Source: Pseudomonadota bacterium (GTDB taxonomy: Bacteria; Myxococcota_A; UBA796; CAJQPC01). From it: a DNA stretch of 64,000 nucleotides. Position 1 is the stretch's first letter; the number at the start of each line of letters is the position of its first letter. Below are positions 40,642 to 48,952 of the stretch, in pieces. The notes under the pieces were generated by a model. It saw only the letters and a list, made by a program, of their open reading frames with translations, had not been told where the DNA came from and made no database searches. Position numbers and translations under genes: made by a program. The DNA is taken from contig JAAESX010000332.1 of NCBI GenBank assembly GCA_024228935.1, forward strand, positions 40,592-104,591, read 5' to 3'.

Positions 40642-41997
40642 TCAACGCGCGGGGGGTCGGTCCTCCGCCGTGACCCGCGTGACCTCGCCGAACGCGGCGC
40701 AGGTCGCCTCGAGTTCGTCCCCTTCCCCGACCACGACCAGCGTCGCCTCGTCGGGCCGTACGAGCAGTCGCGCCAGCTCCTGGACATCCCCGACATCCAC
40801 AGCGGCGATGCGCGGCATGAAGGTCTCCCAGGTGTCGTCGGGGAGCTCGTTCAGCCAGCGACTCGTCAGCAAGGACGCGAGCCCGCCGAGGCTCGCCGTG
40901 CCCATCGGGAACGCGCCGACCAGGAAGCGGCGGGCCGCGTCGACCTCGTCGGCCCCAGCAGGCTCATCGCGGATCCGCCGCAGGTGGCCATCGAGGGCGT
41001 CGAGCGCCTCGGCGGCCTTGTCGGTCGAGCAGGACAGACCGGCGGAGAAGTCCCCGCCGAAGCGCCCGCCGTCGAGCGACGAGTACACGCCGTATGTCAG
41101 CGAGCGGGACTCACGCAGATCCATGAACAGGCGCGAGCTGGCGCCGCCGCCGAGCACCCGGTTCATCACGCGGGCCTGATCGTAGCGAGGGTGACCGCGT
41201 CCGACGCCCAGGTTGCCGGTGAGGATCGTGGCCTGTTCGCTCCCGGGCCGATCGACCAGGACGACCTGACGGGGCCGAGCGGTCGGCGCGCCTGGGGCCT
41301 TGGGCAGGCCCTCGACCGTCGACCAGGACCCCAACGCACGCTCGGCGAGCGTCAGCGCCGCGTCGGGCTCGAGGTCCCCGACCACGACCAGAAGCGCCTG
41401 GCGCGGGCCGAACACCCGGGCATGCCACGCGCGCAGCTCGTCGGCCGTCCGCGCCTCGTAGTCCTCGGCCTCGGGCCGTCGGGCGCCGTAGACGTGGCCC
41501 GGGCCGTAGACCGCCCACGAGAACCACTCGGCAGCCAGGCTGTCCGGGCGGCCGAGCTGGGCGCGCCGAGCCTCGGCGCTCTTGTTGGCTTCGCGCCGGA
41601 CGTGTTCGTCCGGGAACGTGGGGTGCAGTGCCAGCTCGGCGAGGAGCTCGAAGCACTCGCTGGTGTGCTCGGACAACCCCTTCACCGCCACGCTGCGCTC
41701 GTCCGGCGAGAGCGACGAGGAGAGCCGCACGCCGAGCGCATCCTGGTACCGGGCCAGCGCAGCCGAGTCGAAGCGAGCCGTTCCGTGACGCGTCGTCATC
41801 GCCAGCAGGCGACAGAGGCCCCGCTGCTCCTCGGCCCAGCGGCCGACGCGGTTCACCAGCCGCAGCTGGACGATGGGGACGCGCCGGCTCGGCAAGACCA
41901 GGACCGGCAGCCCGTTGGAGAGCGTCGACGAGAACGTCTCGGGGAAAGCCCAGGGGCGAGGCGCGCCGCCCAGCGGCGGAGAGGTCGGGAAGCTCAC
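40642..41997 (-). CDS. M16 family peptidase, non-catalytic subunit
   Basis: This is a 451-residue M16 (insulinase/MPP) family protein. In the place of the zinc motif HxxEH the sequence reads GLCRLLAM, so the metal site is lost. The family fold remains: LSNGLPVLVLPSRRVPIVQLRLVNR at the start, ALLVVVGDLEP, and VLGGGASSRLFMDLRESRSLTYGVYS near 290-315. Two-gene M16 systems pair an active subunit with an inactive one carrying the Arg/Tyr pair (here RESRSLTYGVYS), as in mitochondrial processing peptidase. The GTG overlaps the stop of the active gene (GTGA). The product is likely to form a heterodimer with it. Confidence 0.85.
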   Translation of the reverse strand: MSFPTSPPLGGAPRPWAFPETFSSTLSNGLPVLVLPSRRVPIVQLRLVNRVGRWAEEQRGLCRLLAMTTRHGTARFDSAALARYQDALGVRLSSSLSPDERSVAVKGLSEHTSECFELLAELALHPTFPDEHVRREANKSAEARRAQLGRPDSLAAEWFSWAVYGPGHVYGARRPEAEDYEARTADELRAWHARVFGPRQALLVVVGDLEPDAALTLAERALGSWSTVEGLPKAPGAPTARPRQVVLVDRPGSEQATILTGNLGVGRGHPRYDQARVMNRVLGGGASSRLFMDLRESRSLTYGVYSSLDGGRFGGDFSAGLSCSTDKAAEALDALDGHLRRIRDEPAGADEVDAARRFLVGAFPMGTASLGGLASLLTSRWLNELPDDTWETFMPRIAAVDVGDVQELARLLVRPDEATLVVVGEGDELEATCAAFGEVTRVTAEDRPPAR

Positions 41998-43241
41998 GCG
42001 GGGTGCACCCTCATGCTGACGTGGGTGTCCCCGGTGAGCCACGTCCCGGCGACGCGCAGCACGTCCTCGGGCGTGACCTGCTCGAGGCGCTCGATGTAGT
42101 GGTTGTCCCAGCCGGGCTCGTTCAGGTACAGCCCGGCGCGACCGAGCTGCATCGCCCGAGCGAGCACGCCCTCGACCGAGTAGACGCAGGCCGCTCGCAG
42201 CCGCGCGACGACCTTCTGCCACTCGTCCGGCGGGATGGGCTCTCGGGCCACCTCGTCCAGGAGCTGCAGCCAGGCTGCCTCGACCGCATCGAGCTCCCCC
42301 GGCTGCGAGGTGACGGCCGACAGCGCGAAGACGCCCGGCCCGCGCTTGGCGTCGAACCCGCCCGAGGCCTGGATCGCGAGCTGTCCCTCGACGACGAGGC
42401 GCCGATGGGCGCGCGAGGAGGGTCCTCGCAGGAGCGCGGTCTCCAGCACCTCGAAGGCGAAGAAGTCCTTGTGGCCGAAGCCGGGGCACTGGTGGTTGAT
42501 GAAGAGTGCTGGCAGTCGCGCCAGGCCGTCCTCACGCACCAGCCGCTTGCTCGCCGTGCGGCGCACCTCGGCCACGTCCGGCGTGGGCGTGGGCTCGCCG
42601 GGCTCGATGTCCCCGAACCACTCGCGGATGCGCTCGACCACCTGGGCCTCGTCGACGTCGCCCGCCACGCTCAGGACGGCGTTGTTCGGCCGGTAGTACC
42701 GACTGTGGAACGCGACGACCTCGTCATAGGTGCAGGCGTGCAGGTCCTCCTCGTACCCGATGACCGGGTGGCCATAGGCCCAGGAGCCCCACGTCTGCTC
42801 GCCGTGCTCGACCATCGCGAAGCCATACGGCGCGTTGTCGATGCGCTCCTTCTTCTCCTCGATGACCGTCTGCCGCTGGTTCTCGAAGTTCTCGGGCGTG
42901 ACCTGAAGGGACCGCATCCGGTCAGCCTCGAGCCACAGCGCCAGGTCGAGCTGATTGGACGGGACGGTCGCGTAGTAGTTCGTCCGATCCTCGCTCGTCG
43001 TCGCGTTGGTCTGGCCGCCGATGCCCTGGATGTGAGCGAAGTGCTCGGCCTTCCCGACGTGCGCCGAGCCCTGGAACATCATGTGCTCGAAGAGATGGGC
43101 GAAGCCGCTCCTCCCCTTCTCTTCGTTCCGGGAGCCGACGTCGTAGTAGAGCGCGACGGCGGCCACAGGGACAGCGGGGTCGGGCGAGACCACGACGCGG
43201 AGCCCGTTGTCGAGGGTGTGCTCACGAACGGGAATCTGCAT
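41994..43241 (-). CDS. M16 family zinc peptidase, catalytic subunit
   Basis: This is a 415-residue M16 peptidase. The zinc motif is HLFEH at residues 49-53, followed by MMFQGSAHVG, and the downstream Glu-rich helix NQRQTVIEEKKERIDN supplies the third ligand. The C-terminal part continues the M16 fold (RPNNAVLSVAGDVDEAQVVERI). There is no obvious signal peptide, so a cytoplasmic location is likely unless export uses another route. It overlaps the inactive partner gene by 4 nt. The ATG at 43241 lies 19 bp after the histidine-kinase stop, so kinase and peptidases may be one transcript. Substrates are unknown. Confidence 0.9.
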   Translation of the reverse strand: MQIPVREHTLDNGLRVVVSPDPAVPVAAVALYYDVGSRNEEKGRSGFAHLFEHMMFQGSAHVGKAEHFAHIQGIGGQTNATTSEDRTNYYATVPSNQLDLALWLEADRMRSLQVTPENFENQRQTVIEEKKERIDNAPYGFAMVEHGEQTWGSWAYGHPVIGYEEDLHACTYDEVVAFHSRYYRPNNAVLSVAGDVDEAQVVERIREWFGDIEPGEPTPTPDVAEVRRTASKRLVREDGLARLPALFINHQCPGFGHKDFFAFEVLETALLRGPSSRAHRRLVVEGQLAIQASGGFDAKRGPGVFALSAVTSQPGELDAVEAAWLQLLDEVAREPIPPDEWQKVVARLRAACVYSVEGVLARAMQLGRAGLYLNEPGWDNHYIERLEQVTPEDVLRVAGTWLTGDTHVSMRVHPA

Positions 43242-43260
43242 CGGCGCATCATCGCACCGG

Positions 43261-44799
43261 TCAGGCCGGGATGCGCAGAACCAGTCGCGTGCCTTCTTCG
43301 ACGTCGTCGAGCCGGACGGTGCCGCCGTGGTCCTCGAGGATCTGGCGCGTGATGGCCAGGCCGATGCCGCTGCCGTTCGCCTTGGTCGTGAAGAACGGGT
43401 CGAAGGCACGCTCGGCGTCCTCGCGCGACAACCCGTCCCCGTCGTCGCACACCGCGATGGTCAGGTCGTCCTCGTCGCGGCGCACCTCGATGCGGATGCT
43501 GCTGGCGCCGGCCTCAGAGGCGTTTCGGACCACGTTCAGCAGGGCCTGCCGCAGCTGGTTGGCGTCCAGCTCGACCGGGTCGAGAGCCGGCACGTCGAGG
43601 GTGAGCTCCACGTCCCGACGCCGCAGCTGCTCGTCGAGCAGGATGGCCACGCCGCGCACGACCTCGCCGGGATCCTGGGACTCCAGCGTCGGAGCCGGTC
43701 GGCGAGCGAGCGTCAGGTAGTGCTCGGTCGTCGCCTCGAGCCGCGCGATCTCCGAGCGGACCGTCCCGAGCATGGCCAGGGCCTCGGCCCGACGCTCCGG
43801 GGGGAGCGCATCCATGTCCTCGGCCAGGAGCTCGGCGTTGAGGCTCATCGCGTTCAGCGGGTTGCGGACCTCGTGCGTGATCTGCGCGAGCATCTGCCCC
43901 ACCAGCGCGAGCCGCTCGGCGCGGTTCAGCCGGTCCCGCTGGCGCAGCTCGTCCTCCGCCCGCCGGCGCAGATCCTCGTCCCGCTGTCGGATGGCGGCGG
44001 CCATCGCGTTGATCCGCTCGGCCAGCAGCGCGAGCTCATCGCCGCTGCTCACGTCGAGGTCGACCTCGTAGTGACCCTCGCCGATCCGCCGGACCTCCTC
44101 GGTCATCCGTCCGATGGGGCGCAAGGCGATGGTCGCCAGCAGCAGCATCGCGCTGCCGAGCATCAGGGCGGCCAGGCTCAGTCCACCGCTGACGATGAGG
44201 GCGGTGCGCTGGGCCTGTGCGGTCTCCTCGGCCAGGCGTCGGATGCGGCCATCCACCGCGCTCGTGAGCTGCGAGAGCGCCGTCTCCAGCTCGCGCCGGG
44301 CGTTCACCAGGCCCGGCCGCGCGACCTTCGCCTCCTTCTCCAGCCCCTGCTCGGCCAGGTCCAGGTACGCGCTGGTCTTCTGCTCGAGGCTGGCGTTGAG
44401 CTCGCCGATCAGATCGAGCTGGCGCTGCATCCGATCGAGATCGGCCGCGGTCTCGGCGTCCGTCGCCAGGGGGCGGACGGCCTCGAGCGCTTCCAGGGCC
44501 TCGTCGGCCCGCTCGGCGATGATCCCGTGGTGCAGAGCGGCCCGCGACCGGTGCGCGGCGACACGGCGGAGCTCGATGGGATCGGCCCGATCGAGGTCGA
44601 TCTCCAGGCGGACGAGCGAGGCCTCCATGCGGCGTGCGGCCGTGCTCAGGGGCACGTACCCGGCGTCGATCACCTCGAGCGCCTGCCCGACATGACGGAA
44701 CTCGACGAGGCCGTACCCGATGGCGCCCAGGAAGAACGCGAAGGAGAGGAGGAACGCCGCCAAGATGCGTGCGCGCAGGGATCGGCGTCGCGCTGCCAT
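43261..44799 (-). CDS. Sensor histidine kinase, NtrB-like output
   Basis: This is a 512-residue membrane kinase. It has a first membrane helix (about 12-34), a roughly 150-residue helical sensor region with heptad pattern (four-helix-bundle type), a second helix (about 195-220) and a HAMP linker. The HisKA box THEVRNPLNAM carries the phosphoryl His near 309. The HATPase domain has NVVRNASEAG (N box), DDGDGLS (G1) and FTTKANGSGIGLAI (G2). The HEVRNPL motif is typical of NtrB/AtoS kinases that pair with sigma-54 activators, and one lies 0.8 kb away (45561). The ATG at 44799 is preferred over a GTG at 44805 because TAGGCT lies exactly 6 nt before it. Confidence 0.92.
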   Translation of the reverse strand: MAARRRSLRARILAAFLLSFAFFLGAIGYGLVEFRHVGQALEVIDAGYVPLSTAARRMEASLVRLEIDLDRADPIELRRVAAHRSRAALHHGIIAERADEALEALEAVRPLATDAETAADLDRMQRQLDLIGELNASLEQKTSAYLDLAEQGLEKEAKVARPGLVNARRELETALSQLTSAVDGRIRRLAEETAQAQRTALIVSGGLSLAALMLGSAMLLLATIALRPIGRMTEEVRRIGEGHYEVDLDVSSGDELALLAERINAMAAAIRQRDEDLRRRAEDELRQRDRLNRAERLALVGQMLAQITHEVRNPLNAMSLNAELLAEDMDALPPERRAEALAMLGTVRSEIARLEATTEHYLTLARRPAPTLESQDPGEVVRGVAILLDEQLRRRDVELTLDVPALDPVELDANQLRQALLNVVRNASEAGASSIRIEVRRDEDDLTIAVCDDGDGLSREDAERAFDPFFTTKANGSGIGLAITRQILEDHGGTVRLDDVEEGTRLVLRIPA

Positions 44800-44805
44800 G
44801 CACAC

Positions 44806-44811
44806 AGCCTA
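44806..44811 (-). promoter_or_regulatory. TANNNT -10-like hexamer, leaderless start of histidine kinase
   Basis: TAGGCT then gtgtgc (6 nt) then ATG at 44799. There is no Shine-Dalgarno. The spacer contains an in-frame GTG that would otherwise be a candidate start. Confidence 0.5.
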
Positions 44812-44868
44812 TCCGTCCGAGGGCGCAGCGCCTTGGAACCGGGGATATGGTCCGGCGCTGGAGGACAC

Positions 44869-45495
44869 ATGACACCGATATTCTGGGTGCTTGCCACCGG
44901 CTGCAACAGCGTCAGCGGGACCGTCGACGCGTACGACACCCCCATCAACACTGCCGTGTACGTCGAGCTCGAGGATGCCTACGGGGACGACGAGGGCATC
45001 CTGGTGCTCCTGGCGAGCCACGGGCTGAGCTGCGAGGAGTGGGCGGACTTCGAGGACGACTACGCCGACGCGGTCTGGGACGACCTGACGCTCGACGACG
45101 CCGCCGACGTGTGGCGCGAGACCCTGCCCGAGGACTTCTGGGACTGGGCCATCAACATCCGCGTCGACCGCCTGGGCGACAAGCTCAAGGGCGACGAGTG
45201 GGAGGGCGTGGACTGGCAGGACGGGCTGACCGACGACGACGAGGCCAAGATCGTGGCCACCCACTACACCGACTGGCCCGAGGAGGAGGACATCCTCACG
45301 GGGCTCGTCGACGTCTCGGACACCTACCGGAGCGACGACGGGACGATGAAGATCCAGGCCTACAGCGAAGGGAAGTCGATCCGCGGCAAGTTCGAGACCC
45401 AGATGGTCGACAACGACGGCTCGGACGAGGGCGACATCACCCTGCGGTTCAGCGCCGACCGGTGTGAAGAGCTCGAGCGCGAGTGGGACCTGTAG
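44869..45495 (+). CDS. Acidic lipoprotein between kinase and NtrC genes
   Basis: This is a 208-residue predicted lipoprotein. MTPIFWVLATGC puts the Cys at 12. The ribosome site (ggagg) is 6 nt before the ATG. The protein is very acidic, with Asp/Glu-rich helices (CEEWADFEDDYADAVWDDLT, WEGVDWQDGLTDDDEAKIV) and a beta-rich C-terminus ending in FSADRCEELEREW. No family is recognised. It is divergent from the sensor kinase (69 bp apart) and immediately upstream of the NtrC gene, so it could be a regulated target or a periplasmic input component. That is inference from position only. Confidence 0.65.
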   Translation: MTPIFWVLATGCNSVSGTVDAYDTPINTAVYVELEDAYGDDEGILVLLASHGLSCEEWADFEDDYADAVWDDLTLDDAADVWRETLPEDFWDWAINIRVDRLGDKLKGDEWEGVDWQDGLTDDDEAKIVATHYTDWPEEEDILTGLVDVSDTYRSDDGTMKIQAYSEGKSIRGKFETQMVDNDGSDEGDITLRFSADRCEELEREWDL

Positions 45496-45511
45496 ACATC
45501 GGATCACAGTG

Positions 45512-45543
45512 TTGACAATCTGACGCACAGACGTCAGGTTGTC
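45512..45543. promoter_or_regulatory. 12-bp inverted repeat with TTGACA, upstream of ntrC-type gene
   Basis: GACAATCTGACG (45514-45525) and CGTCAGGTTGTC (45532-45543) match as inverted copies at 11 of 12 positions, with a 6-bp spacer. A perfect TTGACA (45512-45517) overlaps the left arm. The position, 17 bp before the ATG at 45561, fits an operator or autoregulatory site. A hairpin ending the upstream lipoprotein gene is also possible, but there is no T-run. Confidence 0.6.
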
Positions 45544-45560
45544 TGCACTGGAGGTTCGAC

Positions 45561-46904
45561 ATGCCCACGATCCTGGTCGTCGACGACGAAGAGGCCAACC
45601 GCGTCACCCTGGACCGCATCCTGCGGCGCGAGGGCTGGACCGTGCTCCAGGCTCCGGACGGGCGCTCGGGCCTCGAGGTGCTGCGCGAGAAGGCACCCGA
45701 CGTGGTCGTCACCGACCTGAAGATGCCCGGGATGTCCGGCCTCGAGCTGCTGCGTGCCGCCAAGGCCGTCGCCCCCGACGTCGAGGTGCTCGTGATGACC
45801 GCCTACGGCACCGTCGAGACCGCCGTCGAGGCGATGAAGGACGGCGCCTACGACTTCGTGACCAAGCCGCTCAAGCGGCACGAGCTGGTCAGCTCCATCC
45901 GCAAGGCGCTCGAGAAGCGGGGCCTGCTCCTGGAGATCGACCGGCTCCGCAAGCAGCTGGCCGAGGGCTCCCCGAGCGACATCATCGGCAGCTCCCCTGC
46001 CCTGCGCCAGCTGATGGAGGAGGTCGACCAGGTGGCCCCCAGCGACGCCAGCGTCCTGCTCGTCGGCGAGTCGGGCACCGGCAAGTCGATGCTCGCCCGC
46101 GCGCTGCACGCCCGCTCCTCGCGTCGGAACAAGCGGCTCGTCACCATCAACTGCGCCGCCATCCCCGAGGCCCTGCTCGAGTCCGAGCTCTTCGGGCACG
46201 AGGCCGGGGCGTTCACCGGGGCCATCGCTCGCAAGGAAGGCCGGTTCGACCTCGCCCAGGGCGGCACGCTCTTCCTCGACGAGATCACCGAGATCCCCGC
46301 GAACATCCAGGTGAAGCTGCTCCGCGTGCTCCAAGAGGGCGAGTACGAGCGGGTCGGCGGTACGCGGACCCTGAAGGCGGACCTGCGCGTCGTCGCCGCG
46401 ACCAACCGGGACATCGAGACCGAGGTCGCCGAGGGCCGGTTCCGCGAGGACCTGTACTACCGCCTGAACGTCATCCAGCTCCGGGTCCCCGCGCTCCGCG
46501 AGCGGCCCGAGGACGTCGCGCTGCTCGCCGCCCACTTCCTCACCCGGTACGCGCACAAGAACCGGAAGCCCGTCCAGGCGCTCAGCTCCGAGGCGCTCGA
46601 CGCGCTCTGCGGCTACCGCTGGCCCGGCAACGTGCGCGAGCTGGAGAACGCCATCGAGCGCGCCGTCGTGCTGTCCCGCGGCGACATCGTGAAGCTCGAG
46701 CAGCTCCCGCCCGCCGTTCGGCAAGGCCAGGGCGGCAAGCCGATCCTGTCCTTCCCGGTGGGCACGCCGCTCAAGAACATCGAGCGGCGCATGATCACGG
46801 AGACCCTGCGGCACACCGGCCACGACAAGACGCTCACGGCGTCGCTTCTCGGCATCACGGCGCGGACCATCTACCGCCGCGAGGCGGAGTGGGCCGAAGA
46901 GTGA
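45561..46904 (+). CDS. NtrC-family sigma-54-dependent response regulator
   Basis: This is a 447-residue transcription activator. Receiver domain (1-115): acidic pair near 8-9, phosphoryl Asp52 in VTDLKMPG, Thr80, Lys102. The AAA+ domain has Walker A GESGTGKS (169-176), the sigma-54 contact loop GAFTGA (216-221), Walker B TLFLDEI and the RFREDLYYRLNV sensor region. The C-terminal Fis-like helix-turn-helix is TLTASLLGITARTIYRR. It should activate sigma-54 promoters after phosphorylation, most likely by the kinase at 43.3-44.8 kb. A good Shine-Dalgarno (ggagg) precedes the ATG, and an inverted repeat in the leader suggests autoregulation. Length and domains are standard. Confidence 0.95.
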   Translation: MPTILVVDDEEANRVTLDRILRREGWTVLQAPDGRSGLEVLREKAPDVVVTDLKMPGMSGLELLRAAKAVAPDVEVLVMTAYGTVETAVEAMKDGAYDFVTKPLKRHELVSSIRKALEKRGLLLEIDRLRKQLAEGSPSDIIGSSPALRQLMEEVDQVAPSDASVLLVGESGTGKSMLARALHARSSRRNKRLVTINCAAIPEALLESELFGHEAGAFTGAIARKEGRFDLAQGGTLFLDEITEIPANIQVKLLRVLQEGEYERVGGTRTLKADLRVVAATNRDIETEVAEGRFREDLYYRLNVIQLRVPALRERPEDVALLAAHFLTRYAHKNRKPVQALSSEALDALCGYRWPGNVRELENAIERAVVLSRGDIVKLEQLPPAVRQGQGGKPILSFPVGTPLKNIERRMITETLRHTGHDKTLTASLLGITARTIYRREAEWAEE

Positions 46905-46911
46905 GGCGCGC

Positions 46912-47391
46912 TCAGCCCAGCGTGATCTCGGCGGTGACGTCGTCGAGCGCCGACAGGTAGAGCCCCTTCGAGCGAGGTGCGGGGGCCGGCTCGAGCACAT
47001 CGACGATGGCGGCCAGCAGATCGCGGCGACTGATCTGACCCAGCAACCGGCCGTCCTCGACCACGGGCAGGCGCCGGAATGGGAGCGTGCTGAAGAGGTG
47101 CGCGATGGTGACCGCGTTCGTGTTGGGGCCGACCGTGCGCGGCTCGGGCGTCATGATGTCGCCCACCCGCGGCGACGGCACGCCGTCGTGGAAGGCTCGG
47201 CTGGCCGCCCCGATGCAGTCCTTGCCCGACAGGATGCCGACCAGGAAGCCGCTCGTGTCGATGACGGGTGCGCCTGACACCTTGCGCTTCAGGAGCACCT
47301 TCACGGCGTCGTAGACCATGTCGTCGGGAGACAGGATGACAAGGCTCGTCGTCATCATGTCGCGGGCGCGGGGAATGTCTCGGTCGTACAT
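46912..47391 (-). CDS. Stand-alone CBS-domain pair protein
   Basis: This is a 159-residue cytoplasmic protein made of two CBS motifs forming one Bateman module. CBS1: ARDMMTTSLVILSPDDMVYDAVKVL then GAPVIDTSGFLVGILSGKD. CBS2: VGDIMTPEPRTVGPNTNAVTIAHLF then RLPVVEDGRLLGQISRRDLL. Such modules bind adenine nucleotides (AMP, ATP, SAM, or cyclic dinucleotides) and act as energy or signal sensors. The target is unknown. The ATG has a gagagg ribosome site, and a 7-bp inverted repeat lies 14 bp further upstream. It is convergent with the NtrC gene. Confidence 0.9.
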   Translation of the reverse strand: MYDRDIPRARDMMTTSLVILSPDDMVYDAVKVLLKRKVSGAPVIDTSGFLVGILSGKDCIGAASRAFHDGVPSPRVGDIMTPEPRTVGPNTNAVTIAHLFSTLPFRRLPVVEDGRLLGQISRRDLLAAIVDVLEPAPAPRSKGLYLSALDDVTAEITLG

Positions 47392-47404
47392 GCGGGCCTC
47401 TCAA

Positions 47405-47425
47405 TGTTCCCATTCCTTGGGAACA
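47405..47425. promoter_or_regulatory. Inverted repeat upstream of CBS gene
   Basis: TGTTCCC (47405-47411) and GGGAACA (47419-47425) are perfect inverted copies with a 7-bp spacer, just upstream of the CBS-protein ribosome site. They could be an operator or a leader hairpin. A TTGACA on the minus strand at 47472-47467 may be the -35 of this gene; no good -10 is seen. Confidence 0.5.
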
Positions 47426-47477
47426 AGGCTCCATTTCGACACATCGATGCGGGCACGTCAAGCAGATGTCAACGCGA

Positions 47478-48002
47478 TCACCACACCCAGGGCACCAGCC
47501 GATAGGGCACGAGCCGGCTGTACTCCTCCCACGTCTCGCCTCGGCCCAGGACCCGCTCCTCGACGACGATGCGAAGGACCAGCGCCGGGAGGACGGCGAG
47601 CGCGACCGAGATCGGGGCGCCGGCGACGACGCAGGACGCGACCATGACGCTCTCGCCCAGGTACGCCGGGTGGCGGACCAGGCGGTACGGCCCGCGAGCG
47701 ACCAGCTCTCGCCGCCCGGGAAGCATGGCGAAGCTGCGGCCGAGCACCGCGAGCGACCCACAAGCGAACACCGCGCCGAGCGCGAGCAGCGCGACCGCCA
47801 TCGGAGGCCAGGTCGCGGGAGGCTCGGCCAGCTTGAAGGCCAGCCCGCCGAGGACCAGGCCAGGCGTCGCCAGGGCCAGCTCAGTCCAGCTGGCGCGGGC
47901 GAGCTCCGGCCCGCGAAGGAGAAACAGCACCGCGACGACGAGATGCGCGGCGCCCAGGACGAGGCGCACGGGACACCACCCGTCGGCGACGACGCCCAGC
48001 AC
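47478..48002 (-). CDS. Isoprenylcysteine carboxyl methyltransferase-like membrane protein
   Basis: This is a 174-residue membrane protein with about four helices. The C-terminal half has RGPYRLVRHPAYLGE and, near the end, EERVLGRGETWEEYSRLVPYR. These two blocks are the SAM-binding signature of the ICMT/phospholipid-methyltransferase/NnrU-like superfamily. Bacterial members methylate small lipids or isoprenoids, or have unknown substrates. GTG 48002 is the first conventional start, but coding-like sequence (LTRLLDVGLAVSVASW) extends upstream to 48059, so the true start may be a CTG near 48053, right after the 31-residue gene. It probably lies in one operon with the two genes upstream. Confidence 0.75.
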   Translation of the reverse strand: MLGVVADGWCPVRLVLGAAHLVVAVLFLLRGPELARASWTELALATPGLVLGGLAFKLAEPPATWPPMAVALLALGAVFACGSLAVLGRSFAMLPGRRELVARGPYRLVRHPAYLGESVMVASCVVAGAPISVALAVLPALVLRIVVEERVLGRGETWEEYSRLVPYRLVPWVW

Positions 48003-48057
48003 CGCCCAGCTCGCGACGCTGACCGCCAGGCCGACGTCGAGCAGGCGGGTCAGGGGG

Positions 48058-48153
48058 CTACCAGAGCCAGAAGCCCCAGTCGAACAGGTAGCTGGCAGCG
48101 TTCACACCGACGAGGACGCCGATGAAGATGAGCGTGCGCGCGCCCTTGCCCAT
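48058..48153 (-). CDS. 31-residue membrane peptide
   Basis: A short gene below usual length cut-offs. The ATG at 48153 has a strong ribosome site, GGGAGA (48163-48158), 4 nt upstream and overlapping the stop of the preceding lipoprotein gene. The product starts MGKGARTLIFIGVLVGVNAA and continues SYLFDWGFWLW: a basic start, one hydrophobic helix and an aromatic C-terminus, typical of small membrane peptides. It ends in TAG next to the coding-like start of the methyltransferase gene. The function is unknown; modulation of the neighbouring membrane enzyme is a guess. Confidence 0.65.
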   Translation of the reverse strand: MGKGARTLIFIGVLVGVNAASYLFDWGFWLW

Positions 48154-48162
48154 GGTCTCTCC

Positions 48163-48903
48163 CTAGGAGCCCGCCGGCTGACCGGCGGTGGTGAGGTGCC
48201 CGTAGGCCTCCTCGGTGTCGTACCCGGTGATGAACCCGGTGTAGTCACGCGTCCGCGTGCACGTCGAGGTGACCTCGAGCTCGCAGTTGGTGCCGCTGCA
48301 CTCCGCGCGATCGCGCTCGTTGTCCGCGGGACGGGGGCCCGAGCCCGGCACGTCGATCATCAGGTACAGGCTCGAGGGCATGTTCCCGCGCTCGCTGACC
48401 TCGGTGATCTCCTCGGACCAGGCGTCGGACTCGGCCCAGACACCCTGCGTCAGCATCTCGCTGGCCCAGCTGCCCTTGATCGTGTCGCCCTCCTTGGTGA
48501 GGCGGATCGTGGTCACCGTCTCGGTGTGGAGCTCAGCGGTGTAGTCGTAGCCGTCAACGTGGGACTGCGTGGTCGCGGTGTCGTCGCTCCCGTCCCAGGT
48601 GAACGTCCACGTGCCCTCCTTCAGTGTCCCGACGTAGGTGCGGGCACCGACGAGCATCACCGCCTCGTCCTTCGACTGGCGGGTGATCTGAACGAGCTGC
48701 AGCGCGGCGCTCTCCGAGATCTCGCTCTCGTCGGTCCACGTGTCCGTCGTCTCCTCGTCCTCGGGGATGTACGCCTCGGTGAAGTTGTGGCTGATGCTGT
48801 CTGAGCACTCTTCCTCGGCGGAGGTCACCGCCGGGATGCTGATGGCCCAGATGCCATCGATGTCTTTGGCGCCAGCACACGCCATCGCGAGCAGCAGAGT
48901 CAT
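48163..48903 (-). CDS. Lipoprotein of unknown function
   Basis: This is a 246-residue predicted lipoprotein with a minimal signal MTLLLAMAC (Cys9). A good ribosome site (ggaggg) lies 6 nt before the ATG. The mature protein is Thr/Glu/Asp-rich and beta-strand-like (GTWTFTWDGSDDTATTQSHV, TVTTIRLTKEGDTIKGSWAS), a pattern seen in lipocalin-like or carbohydrate-binding beta barrels, without a firm match. Four Cys near the C-terminus (ECSGTNCELEVTSTC) may form disulphides. Its stop codon provides part of the ribosome site for the 31-residue gene. Confidence 0.65.
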   Translation of the reverse strand: MTLLLAMACAGAKDIDGIWAISIPAVTSAEEECSDSISHNFTEAYIPEDEETTDTWTDESEISESAALQLVQITRQSKDEAVMLVGARTYVGTLKEGTWTFTWDGSDDTATTQSHVDGYDYTAELHTETVTTIRLTKEGDTIKGSWASEMLTQGVWAESDAWSEEITEVSERGNMPSSLYLMIDVPGSGPRPADNERDRAECSGTNCELEVTSTCTRTRDYTGFITGYDTEEAYGHLTTAGQPAGS

Positions 48904-48952
48904 GGGAAGTCCCTCCGAATCGTCAGGGACTATAGCCGGCCGCGCGGCTGAA

